Source: Luteibacter rhizovicinus (GTDB lineage Bacteria; Pseudomonadota; Gammaproteobacteria; Xanthomonadales; Rhodanobacteraceae). Taken from it: 64,000 nucleotides of DNA. The stretch is from NCBI RefSeq assembly GCF_004342265.1, contig NZ_SMCS01000003.1:248001-312000 (forward strand), in the 5' to 3' direction. The notes under the pieces were generated by a model. The model made no database searches and was not told the origin of the DNA. It saw nothing but the letters and a program-made list of their open reading frames with translations. Numbering within the stretch: the first letter of the stretch is position 1; each line of letters begins with the position of its first letter. Positions 26,825 through 35,900 of this stretch are shown here, piece by piece. The translations under genes were made by a program, and so were the position numbers.

Positions 26825-27581
26825 AGAACGGCATACACGCATCCGCGACCTGCTGCAGGCATCCGGCCAGGTATCCGTGGAACGGATCGTCGCCGAGCTT
26901 GGTGTCTCGCGCGAAACGATCCGTCGCGACCTGCTGGACCTGGAAGCGCGCGGCGAGATCCGCCGCGTTCACGGTGGCGCCGTCCTGACGGGCGACGAGC
27001 CGCCGATCGATGTGCGCTCGGCCACGCGCGTAAAAGAAAAACGTCAGATTGCGAAAAAGGTCGCCACGCTCGTCGAAAGCGGCCAGACGATCTTCATGGA
27101 TGCCGGCAGCACGATGACGCTGGTGGCCGAAGCGCTTGCCGTGCGCACCAGCCTCACCATCATCACCAACTCCGTGGACGTGGCCATGCGCATTGCCGCC
27201 GGACAGGCACGCGGATCGGGCAACGAAGTCCATCTGCTCGGCGGCCGCTTCAACGGCGAAATCGGATGCAGCGGCGGCGCCGCGACGATTGCCGAAATCG
27301 CGCGCTTCCAGCCACACCTGGCGATTCTCTCGCCCGTCGGCGTCGACGCCGAATACGGGGCCAGCAGCTTCGAACTGGACGAAGCGGAAATTGCGCGTGC
27401 GATGTGCACGCATGCGCGCCGCGTCGTCATCGCCGCGGACCACGCAAAGATCGGCGTGCGCAGTCGCGTCGGGTACTGCCCTATCAAGGAGATCGATGTC
27501 CTGGTGACGGATCGCCGCGCAAGCCGCACGCGGGCGATGCAGGCCATCGCCGCCGCCATCGGAACCGTCGAATACGCATAA
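26814..27581 (+). CDS. DeoR/GlpR-family transcriptional regulator
   Basis: A 255-residue regulator with an N-terminal DeoR winged helix (EERHTRIRDLLQASGQVSV ... VSRETIRRDLLDLEARGE, then IRRVHGGA). The C-terminal sugar-phosphate-sensing DeoRC domain contains FMDAGSTMTLVAEAL, then TIITNSVDVAMRIA, and VVIAADHAKIG. DeoRC domains usually bind a phosphorylated metabolite. It overlaps the permease gene by 11 bases, with GGAAGGAA upstream of the ATG at 26814, so it is the last gene of the transport operon. It probably controls that operon and perhaps the divergent phospholipase arm. The effector is unknown. Confidence 0.92.
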   Translation: MWLEERHTRIRDLLQASGQVSVERIVAELGVSRETIRRDLLDLEARGEIRRVHGGAVLTGDEPPIDVRSATRVKEKRQIAKKVATLVESGQTIFMDAGSTMTLVAEALAVRTSLTIITNSVDVAMRIAAGQARGSGNEVHLLGGRFNGEIGCSGGAATIAEIARFQPHLAILSPVGVDAEYGASSFELDEAEIARAMCTHARRVVIAADHAKIGVRSRVGYCPIKEIDVLVTDRRASRTRAMQAIAAAIGTVEYA

Positions 27582-27671
27582 GAGGCTCCACGTCCTCATT
27601 TTTATCCCTCGTTTAGATCGATTGAATCCCATCCCGCCAACGCCACCACCGCTTCCCCTGGAGTCCGCACC

Positions 27672-30600
27672 ATGAACGCGCCACACCCGCCCACTCCCCG
27701 CGCGGCGACGCTTCGACGCACTTTGCTGTGCGTCGCGGTCGCCATGTCCCTGACCGGCATCGCCCACGGCCAGGCCACCTCCGGCCGTATCGCCGGCCAG
27801 GCACCCGTCGCCGCGAACGCATCGGTCCTCATCGAAGGCAGCAACGGCCTCGTCCGCGAAGTTCCGGTCGACTCGCGCGGACGCTACGCCGCCGAAGCAT
27901 TGCCCCTGTCCACCTACAAAGTTTCGCTGCGCGTCGACGGCAAGGTCATCGACGCGCGCGACAATGTCGGCATCCGTGTCGGCGCCTCCACCGATGTGTC
28001 GTTCGCCAGCACCGGCGAATCGGCACAGCAGCTCGACAGCGTCATGGTCCGCGCCAGCGCGTTGCCGAAGATCGACGTCACCAGCGCAAGCTCGAGCACG
28101 ATCATCACGTCCGAAGATCTGGCCCGCCTGCCACTGCAACGCTCGGCGGAAGGCATTGCCCTGCTAGCACCCGGCGCATCGCGTGGCAGCAGCTATTTCA
28201 GCGGCGCGATGGGCAACCAGCTGGTCAGCTTCAGCGGCTCGGCGGTGACCGAGAACGCGTACTACGTCAACGGCTTCAACACCACCGATCCGCTCAGCGG
28301 TTTCGGCGGCATCTCCCTGCCCTACGGCGCCATCAATCAGCAGGAAGTGCTCAGCGGTGGCTATTCGGCGGCGTATGGCCGTTCCGATGGCGGCGTGATC
28401 AGCCAGGTCGGCAAGAGCGGCACGAACGAATGGCACTTCGGTGCGCAGGCGCTCTGGGAACCGGATTTCGCGAGAAGCGACGCGAAAGACATTTACTACG
28501 TCAGCGGCGATGCCGCCGGCAAGATCTACCAGCGCAATGCGGACAACAAGTCCACGACGACGACGATCTCCGGTTACGCGGGTGGCCCGCTGATCAAGGA
28601 CAAGCTCTTCCTCTTCGCCGCCGTGGAAACCGAACGCACGACGGGCAATAACGTCGGCTCGGTGACCTCGTCGTACGACACCAAGTACACGTACCGCGAT
28701 CCGAAGTACTACGCCAAGCTCGACTGGAATATCAACGACAGCAATATCCTGGAACTCACCGGCCTGTCGCAGACGCGCCACTACGACGGTTCGAAGTACC
28801 TCTACAACTACGCCACGGACAGCGACGGCAATTTCACCAGCACGGACAAGGCGACCAAGACCAGTGCGAACATCTACGTCGCCAAGTTCACCAGCTACCT
28901 GACCGACGACCTCACGCTGACCGCGCTGTACGGCAAGTCGAAGCTCACCTATTTCAACCAGCCGCCGGAAACCGGCGTGACCGGCCCGTTCATCGGCAAC
29001 GTGGACAACGAGAACCCCGCGCTGACCGGCGGCCAGCTCATTACCAATCACCAGACGCTCGACACGATCGACAACCCCGATCACAAGTCGACCAACCGCA
29101 ACCTGCGTATCGACCTGAACTATAAAATCGGCGCGCACTCGATCACGGCCGGTATCGACAACCAGGATTCGCACGACATCGACGACGGCACGACCATCGC
29201 AGGCGACGGCTACGAGCTGTGGTACGCACACACCGACCCGAACACAAACATCAGCGAATCGCCGTTCGTCGGCAAGCCCGGCGACTTTCCCGGCGGCCAG
29301 ACCGGCTATTACGCCTATGTGCGCCATTACTCGACACTCGCTTCGGTACGCGTGAAGCAGCGCGCCCAGTACGTGATGGACGACTGGCAGGTTACCGATC
29401 GCGTGCTGTTGCAGCTGGGCCTGCGCAACGACCAGTTCACCAACTACAACCCCAGCGGCCAGGCGTATCTTCGCCTGACCAAGCCGCAGTGGGCGCCGCG
29501 GCTGGGCGCCAGCTGGGACGTCAATGGCGATGCGTCGCTGAAGGTCTACGCCAACGCCGGCCGTTACTTCCTCGCCATGCCCGCCAGCGTCGCACTGCGT
29601 ACGGCATCGGGCTCGCTGGCGACGAACGAATACTTCACCTATACGGGTATCGACGCGAACGGCCTGCCGACCGGCCGCACGCCGATCACGTCGTCGACCG
29701 GTGGCGCCGTATCGCCCAATGGCGAATACGGCCAGCCGCCCGACCCGAAAACCGTGAGCTCGAAGAACATCAAGTCCGAGTACCAGGACGAGTTCATCCT
29801 TGGCTTCGATCACCAGTTCGATCCGGCGTGGGTCTGGGGCATGAAGGCAACGGTCCGCAAGCTGCGCAATGCACTGGACGACATCTGCGATAACGGCGCT
29901 ATCGAACGCGCAGCCGTCGCCCAGGGGGCGAAGCTCGGGGATGTAACGATCGGAAGCTGCTATCTCTCGAACCCCGGACGCGCCAACGTCTACCAGCTGG
30001 CCAACGCCAACGGCGGTTACACGAATGTCACGGTAACCAACGACGACTTCGGTTTCAGCCAGCTCAAGCGCAACTACTACGGTCTGGACACGTATCTGTC
30101 CCATCCGTTCGACGGCACATGGGCGGGCAAGATCGACTATCTGTATTCGCGCAGCTACGGCAACACGGAAGGCCAGGTGCGTTCCGATACTGGGCAGCAG
30201 TCCGTATCCGCATCGCGCGACTGGGACTACGCCACGCTGATGGAATATTCGAACGGCTACCTGCCGAACGATCGCCAGCACCAGCTGAAGGCGTACGGTT
30301 CGTGGCAGATCGCTCCGGAATGGATGATCTCCGCCAACCTCACGATCCAGTCGGGCACGCCGCGTAGCTGTCTTGGCTTCTACGGTACCGCCCAGAACGA
30401 TCCGTCCGGCTACGGCAGCTATTACCACTACTGCGATGGCAAGCCTTCGCGTCCGGGCGATGCCGGTCGTACGCCCTGGGAAGAACTGCTCGATGTCAGC
30501 GGCGAATACCGTCCGCTATGGGCGGACCGCAAACTCGCTTTCAACGTATCGGTATTCAACCTGTTCAATCAGCAGCGCGCAACCCAGCTCAGCCCGGGGT

Positions 30601-30695
30601 ATGGCTCTACCACCGCGGTGCAGAACAGCTTCAATCGCGTGGTGAGCTACACCACGCCGCGTTACGTCCGGTTCGGGGTCAATTACGACTTCTGA
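27672..30695 (+). CDS. TonB-dependent receptor, Oar-like
   Basis: A 1007-residue outer-membrane receptor. In order: signal peptide (about 1-35, ending IAHGQA); a carboxypeptidase-regulatory-like beta domain (about 40-115, with PVDSRGRYAAEALPLSTYKV); the plug (about 125-260, containing VMVRASALPKID); and a 22-strand barrel ending in aromatic-rich YVRFGVNYDF. The domain order is that of Oar/OmpA-related TonB receptors, common in xanthomonads and often linked to peptide uptake. The ATG at 27672 is 90 bases after the regulator gene; no clear TonB-box was assigned. The hydrolase gene downstream suggests a shared substrate, but a hairpin with a T run lies between them. Confidence 0.92.
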   Translation: MNAPHPPTPRAATLRRTLLCVAVAMSLTGIAHGQATSGRIAGQAPVAANASVLIEGSNGLVREVPVDSRGRYAAEALPLSTYKVSLRVDGKVIDARDNVGIRVGASTDVSFASTGESAQQLDSVMVRASALPKIDVTSASSSTIITSEDLARLPLQRSAEGIALLAPGASRGSSYFSGAMGNQLVSFSGSAVTENAYYVNGFNTTDPLSGFGGISLPYGAINQQEVLSGGYSAAYGRSDGGVISQVGKSGTNEWHFGAQALWEPDFARSDAKDIYYVSGDAAGKIYQRNADNKSTTTTISGYAGGPLIKDKLFLFAAVETERTTGNNVGSVTSSYDTKYTYRDPKYYAKLDWNINDSNILELTGLSQTRHYDGSKYLYNYATDSDGNFTSTDKATKTSANIYVAKFTSYLTDDLTLTALYGKSKLTYFNQPPETGVTGPFIGNVDNENPALTGGQLITNHQTLDTIDNPDHKSTNRNLRIDLNYKIGAHSITAGIDNQDSHDIDDGTTIAGDGYELWYAHTDPNTNISESPFVGKPGDFPGGQTGYYAYVRHYSTLASVRVKQRAQYVMDDWQVTDRVLLQLGLRNDQFTNYNPSGQAYLRLTKPQWAPRLGASWDVNGDASLKVYANAGRYFLAMPASVALRTASGSLATNEYFTYTGIDANGLPTGRTPITSSTGGAVSPNGEYGQPPDPKTVSSKNIKSEYQDEFILGFDHQFDPAWVWGMKATVRKLRNALDDICDNGAIERAAVAQGAKLGDVTIGSCYLSNPGRANVYQLANANGGYTNVTVTNDDFGFSQLKRNYYGLDTYLSHPFDGTWAGKIDYLYSRSYGNTEGQVRSDTGQQSVSASRDWDYATLMEYSNGYLPNDRQHQLKAYGSWQIAPEWMISANLTIQSGTPRSCLGFYGTAQNDPSGYGSYYHYCDGKPSRPGDAGRTPWEELLDVSGEYRPLWADRKLAFNVSVFNLFNQQRATQLSPGYGSTTAVQNSFNRVVSYTTPRYVRFGVNYDF

Positions 30696-30710
30696 TCGGG
30701 CGGCGGGCGT

Positions 30711-30752
30711 CCCGGCCGGTTCGTCCCCACCGGCCGGGAGCGCTCGTTTTTT
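30711..30752 (+). terminator. Terminator-like hairpin after the TonB receptor gene
   Basis: A 10-bp perfect stem (CCCGGCCGGT 30711-30720, ACCGGCCGGG 30729-30738) is followed by a second small palindrome GAGCGCTC and six Ts (30747-30752). It lies 16 bases past the receptor stop and 30 bases before the hydrolase start, so it may attenuate or end transcription between them. Confidence 0.6.
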
Positions 30753-30782
30753 GCAACAGGCGATATACCAGGACTCAAAGAC

Positions 30783-32741
30783 ATGCCCGGAATCATGCGT
30801 CACGCCTTGCTCTCGCTCGCCCTGTGCACCCTTGGCACGGGCGTTTCCGCGCACGGCGGCGAGAAAACCTACGCGCAACTGCCCAGCGAAACCCCGGCGA
30901 ACTTCGCGCCGGTCACTGAGAATTTCGATTACGTACGCCGGGAAGTCGACATAGCGATGCGCGACGGCGTGCGTCTGCACACGGTGCTGCTGGTGCCGCG
31001 CGGCGCGAAGCACGCCGGGATGCTTTTGACGCGTACGCCCTACGGCGCCGACGACATGAGCCATCGCTCCGATAGTCCGCACCTGGCCATGGCATTGCGC
31101 GGCTACGACAATCCCGCCGACATCATCGTGCAGGACGGCTATATCCGCGTCGTGCAGGACATCCGCGGCAAGCATGGGTCGGAAGGCGATTTCGTGATGA
31201 ATCGCGCGCCGGTCGGCCCGCAGAATCCCACACCGGTCGACGAATCCAGCGATATCTACGATACCGTCGACTGGCTGTCGAAGAACGTTCCCGAGAGCAA
31301 CGGCAAAGTCGGCATCATCGGCATCTCCTACGACGGCTTCGAGGCGTTGATCGCCACGATCCGTCCCCACCCCGCCCTGAAGGTCGCCGTGCCTATCAAC
31401 CCGATGGTGGATGGCTGGATGGGCGACGACTGGTTTCACCAGGGTGCCTTCCGCCAGCAGATGCTGCCGTACATCTACGGCATGGTGGCGAGCCGCGGCG
31501 GCAAGTACGGCTGGGCCTCGGGCTATCGCGACGACTACGACCTGTACCTGAAGGGCGGTTCCGCCGGCGACATCGCACGCGCGCACGGCATGGAACCACT
31601 GGGCTTCTGGCAGAAAATCCTGGCCCATCCGTCTTACGACGCCTTCTGGCGAGACCAGGCGCTGGACAAGCTCGTCGCACGCGAACCGCTGACCGTTCCC
31701 ACGATGCTCGTACACAGCCTGTGGGACCAGGAAGACAACTACGGCGACATGGCGGCCTATCGCGCGCTCGCCCCGAAAGACCCGAAACACGACAAGCTTT
31801 ATCTCGTTATCGGTCCGTGGCGTCATGCAAAGACATGGGAGCCAGCTGGCGCCATCGGCGCGATCGACCTCGGCAGCGACACAGGCACTACGTTCCGTCA
31901 GGACATCCTGCGTCCGTTCCTCGCCCGCTATCTCAAGGACGGTGCGGCCGCGATCGACATCGCTCCGGTCAATGCATTCGTCACGGGCGAGAATCGCTGG
32001 CGGAAGCTGACCCGTTGGCCGTCCGGTTGCGCCGCTGGCTGCAAGCCCGCGATGCAGGACTGGTACGTTGACGCGGATGGCTCGCTTTCCAGCACGAAAC
32101 CAACGGAAGGCTTCGACGAGTACGTGTCCGATCCGGCGAAACCCGTTCCTTACCGCGTTCGCCCCATTCAGTCCTGGTCGCACGGCGTGCCGGATCAGGT
32201 CGAATCGTGGCCGGAATGGCTGGTCGACGATCAACGCCAGTTCGCCACCCGTACCGATGTCCTGACCTATACGTCCGCGCCGCTCGCCGCACCCCTCTCG
32301 TTGGCAGGCGAACCCGTCGTGCGCTTGCTCGCGTCGACCAGTGGCAGCGACAGCGACTGGGTCGTCAAGCTGATCGACGTCTATCCGGACGAAGTCGTCG
32401 ACCATCCCGCCATGGGCGGCTATCAGTTACCCATCGCGATGGAGATTTTTCGTGGGCGTTATCGCGAAGGTTTCGACAAGCCCGCGTCCCTGACTCCGGA
32501 TACGGCTTTGCCATATCGCTTCCCCCTGCCAACGGTGAACCACGTCTTCCTGCCGGGTCATCGGGTGATGGTGCAGATCCAGTCGAGCTGGTTCCCGCTG
32601 TACGACCGCAATCCTCAAACGTACGTGCCCAATATTTTCCTGGCGAGGCCGGGTGACTATCGCAAGGCGACGCAGCGGATCTATCGGGGTTCGTCGCAGG
32701 GGACATTTGTCGAGTTGCCGGTGGTGAATGTGGAACACTGA
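30783..32741 (+). CDS. Secreted CocE/NonD-family hydrolase (alpha-amino-acid ester hydrolase-like)
   Basis: A 652-residue serine hydrolase of the X-Pro dipeptidyl-peptidase S15/CocE family, closest in look to alpha-amino-acid ester hydrolases, which transfer or hydrolyse acyl groups of amino-acid esters. It has a signal peptide (about 1-24), nucleophile Ser182 in GISYDGF, the acid in LVHSLWDQEDNYG and the His in GPWRHAKTWEP. A C-terminal jelly-roll domain (about 430-650) ends in YRGSSQGTFVELPV. The oxyanion-tyrosine region TRTPYGADD is present. The ATG at 30783 has AGGA eight bases upstream; ATG 30795 is an alternative. The preceding TonB receptor hints at peptide or ester scavenging. Confidence 0.87.
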   Translation: MPGIMRHALLSLALCTLGTGVSAHGGEKTYAQLPSETPANFAPVTENFDYVRREVDIAMRDGVRLHTVLLVPRGAKHAGMLLTRTPYGADDMSHRSDSPHLAMALRGYDNPADIIVQDGYIRVVQDIRGKHGSEGDFVMNRAPVGPQNPTPVDESSDIYDTVDWLSKNVPESNGKVGIIGISYDGFEALIATIRPHPALKVAVPINPMVDGWMGDDWFHQGAFRQQMLPYIYGMVASRGGKYGWASGYRDDYDLYLKGGSAGDIARAHGMEPLGFWQKILAHPSYDAFWRDQALDKLVAREPLTVPTMLVHSLWDQEDNYGDMAAYRALAPKDPKHDKLYLVIGPWRHAKTWEPAGAIGAIDLGSDTGTTFRQDILRPFLARYLKDGAAAIDIAPVNAFVTGENRWRKLTRWPSGCAAGCKPAMQDWYVDADGSLSSTKPTEGFDEYVSDPAKPVPYRVRPIQSWSHGVPDQVESWPEWLVDDQRQFATRTDVLTYTSAPLAAPLSLAGEPVVRLLASTSGSDSDWVVKLIDVYPDEVVDHPAMGGYQLPIAMEIFRGRYREGFDKPASLTPDTALPYRFPLPTVNHVFLPGHRVMVQIQSSWFPLYDRNPQTYVPNIFLARPGDYRKATQRIYRGSSQGTFVELPVVNVEH

Positions 32742-32766
32742 CTGAAGATAATCCAGGCATGCATTT

Positions 32767-32907
32767 CTGTGGGAGCGCGCCTGCGCGCGAAAGCCTACGG
32801 AGCGAAGAAAGTGCGGACTGCATCCGCAGCCGGAAATCCCGGCTCGCGGATGTGAGCATCCGGCTCCTTCGCTCCGTAGGCTTTCGCGCGCAGGCGCGCT
32901 CCCACAG
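32767..32907. repeat. Perfect 41-bp inverted repeat, REP doublet (REPIN-like)
   Basis: The left arm 32767-32807 and right arm 32867-32907 are exact reverse complements. Each starts CTGTGGGAGCGCGCCTGCGC from the outside and itself contains the REP-like core GGAGCGCGCCTGCGCGCGA. The 59-base spacer holds a further small hairpin (CATCCG...CGGATG). It fills the space between the convergent hydrolase and autotransporter genes. The same core type recurs at 61396-61522. It can act as a bidirectional transcription stop; mobility would need a REP-associated transposase elsewhere in the genome. Confidence 0.85.
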
Positions 32908-32936
32908 AGAGCTTTAAAGCAGCCCTTGTCGATTTC

Positions 32937-35900
32937 TCAGAAGCTCCAGCGAACGCCCAGATTGAAACCCCAGCCCTGCGTGCCCGCGCTGCCGATGTCC
33001 GTGCGGTAATCGCCTTCGGCATAGACCGAGAACCCGCTACGCCAGCTTGCCGTACCGCCGAGACCCAGCTCGCCGTACTGGCCGAAGCGCCCGCCGAGGA
33101 ACCGCTGACTCACATCGACCTCGGACGATCCGACCGTTACCGCCGGGCGCCCGCCGAAACCGCGTACGTAGTTCAGTCGCGCATACGGGGTAATCAGGCG
33201 ACCGTTATCGCCTGCGAACGTCCGGTCCAGTCGCACGCCGGCGCGGCCGACGGTCTGGTCCGTATCGTCATAGTGCGCAGTCACGTTATCGCGATCGGTC
33301 AGGTCGTGGATGCGCAGATGCTGCCGCTGAATCTGCAACTGCGGCTCGATTTCATAGCCATCGCCGAATCGCCACGGATAGCCGGCTTCCAGCGACGCCG
33401 TCCATCCCGTCGCGCGCAACCTCGCGACGCCCTGGGCGCGTGCGACATCGACGTTGCCCTGATGCCGGTCGCCCGACACCACACCGTCCAGATAGAAGCC
33501 ACCGATGTCCTGCCACGTCATATACATGGCGACGGAATTGCTGTCGTATTTCGCGTGACTGTAACCGTCGGCGGCACGCGGATCGAGCCGCGTCGTGCCA
33601 TGTGTATAGGCAAGGCCCGCGCGCAACGACGACCGGTCCGCATCCATCGACAGGACATCCACGCCCACCTGCACCGCATGGGTCTGGACATCCGCATCGT
33701 AACCGTACTGCTTGAAGCTGCGGTCGGTGTGATAGGTATAGTCGCCACCGATATAACGAGCGAATACATTGCCACCCAGCGTATCGGCGGCACCGCGATC
33801 CTGACGGATCTCGCCGAGCCGACGATGCAGGTTGTCGATATTCTGGAAACCATACAGCTGAAGCGCGGTAGGCGTGGCGATATAGGTAGCCACCTGTGGC
33901 GCCACCGCGCGACGTGCCGGCGAACAGTTGTCGACGCCGTCGACGACGCAACCGTCGGGCGCGGGGTTGCTGGTGATGAACGGGTCCGGCGAAGGCGCCA
34001 CGGGCGGCGTGGGTGGCGTGAATGGCACGCCGACTGCCGGTGTCGGCGGCGGATTGATGGCCGAGGTCACAACGCAATCGGTCTGGCAAACATAGACGTT
34101 CGCCAGACGGTAATCCCAGAAAGCCGTACCCGTCGTCGCGCCCGCGACCAGCCGCTGCGACGCCACCGAGGCGCCCGGCTGGAAAGCATAAAGACCGTAC
34201 TGCCACGGACCGACCGCGAGATACCCGCCATTGAGACGGAATGCACCCGCGGTGGATGTACCCGCGATCTGCACGACCGAAATACCTTCGTTCGCATCGA
34301 CCGCGCCATTGTGGTTGAGGTCGGTGAGATCGCCGTTGCTCGCTACCGACGGCGAGACGAACAGTGTGGTTTCGGCGCCGGGCATGCGCACGTTCCCCTG
34401 TACCAGCAGACGGTCGGTGGACTGGTTGGACAGCACGCCGCCCTGATTGAATGTCGTGATCAGGGCCACACGGCCTCCGTTCGACACGTAATCGCCATCG
34501 ATGGTGAGGCTGTTGCCGGGAGACCCGCTGCCGTTGGTGAGATCGATCAGTCCCGCATTGGTTACGTTGGCGGAACCTGGCTGCGCACCGCTGATCGTCG
34601 GATGCACGTTGTCGCCGGCATAGAGCACCGATGTCGCATCGATATTCACGTCGCTGTTGGCCAGGTGCAGGTTATCGGTCAGCGTGAAGGCCGCGTTGTT
34701 CGCGAACGAGATGGTGTTCCATCCCCTGCCGAGATTGATGCCCTTGCTCGGGTCGTCCGCGGCGAAGGAACCACCGCGTGCCTGCGTACCCGTGAAGGTC
34801 AGCGTATTGCCGCCGCCCGTTCCCGACAGCAGGTGCAGCGTCGACGACGTATCGACCGCGGCGATGTTCGCCACGTTGCCCGCGCCGTTGCCCATGGTCA
34901 GACCACCGCTGAGGGTTCCAGCGGTCCAGTCGAAGCGGTCGGTGCCGTCGCCGGTCGCCACGTCGCCGCGCACCTGCCCGCCGCTTAGCGCGATGCTGTC
35001 GTTACCCGCGCTGCCTTGCACGGCGACGGCGGTCGGGCTGGCCGCGAGCAAGGTACCCACGTTCTCGAAGTGGGTACCGCTTCCGTTGGAAAGATCGACA
35101 ACCGGCGAAACGAGACTCGCCGATATCAGCGACCCGCGATTCGTTACGCTGGATGCGGTTCCCGCGAGCAGCGCCGTGCCGCCCGCCGGATCGTTGACGT
35201 TGACCGTCGCCTGCGAATCCACGGTACCGGTGGTCAGCGCAACGATACCCACCGCACCGGCACCGTGAGCATTGGCCACGAAACCGGGGCCGAAGGTGAG
35301 GTTCTCGCTACCCGGCGATCCGTCGGCATGGCGGTAAGCGACACCGACGCCCTTGCCTACGATGTTGAAGGTGACCGTGGACGACGGATCGATCGCCGTT
35401 GCGGTACGTATGCCCGCGCCGTCGCCAACGTTGAAGGTTACGTTGTGCAATGTGATCGCGCCGATCTCCGCTGCGTTCTCTATGCCGTTACCGGTACCCG
35501 TGGTCGTAATCACCGTACCGTCGGCGCTCAGCGATGCGGCACCGGTATCGACCAGGATGCCGTGCGCCGAACCGCCCGCCACGATCTGCGCGTTGTTGCT
35601 CTCGATGGAAAGCTGCGCACCGTTCAACAGATGAATACCCGCGACGCCATTGTCCACGACGATCGAGCCACTGGGATTCAACGTCTGCGCACCCGCACCT
35701 TCCACACGCACGCCCGTGCCGTCGGCGATATGGATCGTTCCGGTATTGGACAGGCCGCCGCCCTGCTGCACGACCACGCCCGTGCTACCCGCTCCCGTGA
35801 GATTGATCGCGCCCGCATTGGTGAACACACCGCTATTGCGAGCGATGAAACCCGTACCGCGCGCACCGGCACCCGTTACGTTGGCGCTGTTGAGCAGACT

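Noticed and set aside
28164-30428. 754-codon open frame antisense to the TonB receptor
   Set aside because: Shadow frame caused by high GC; Val/Arg/Gly-rich composition, no ribosome-binding site, and the other strand encodes a clear receptor.
32767-32907. Reading the REP doublet as a CRISPR or an ordinary rho-independent terminator
   Set aside because: Only one pair of inverted, not direct, repeats, and no T run on either strand.
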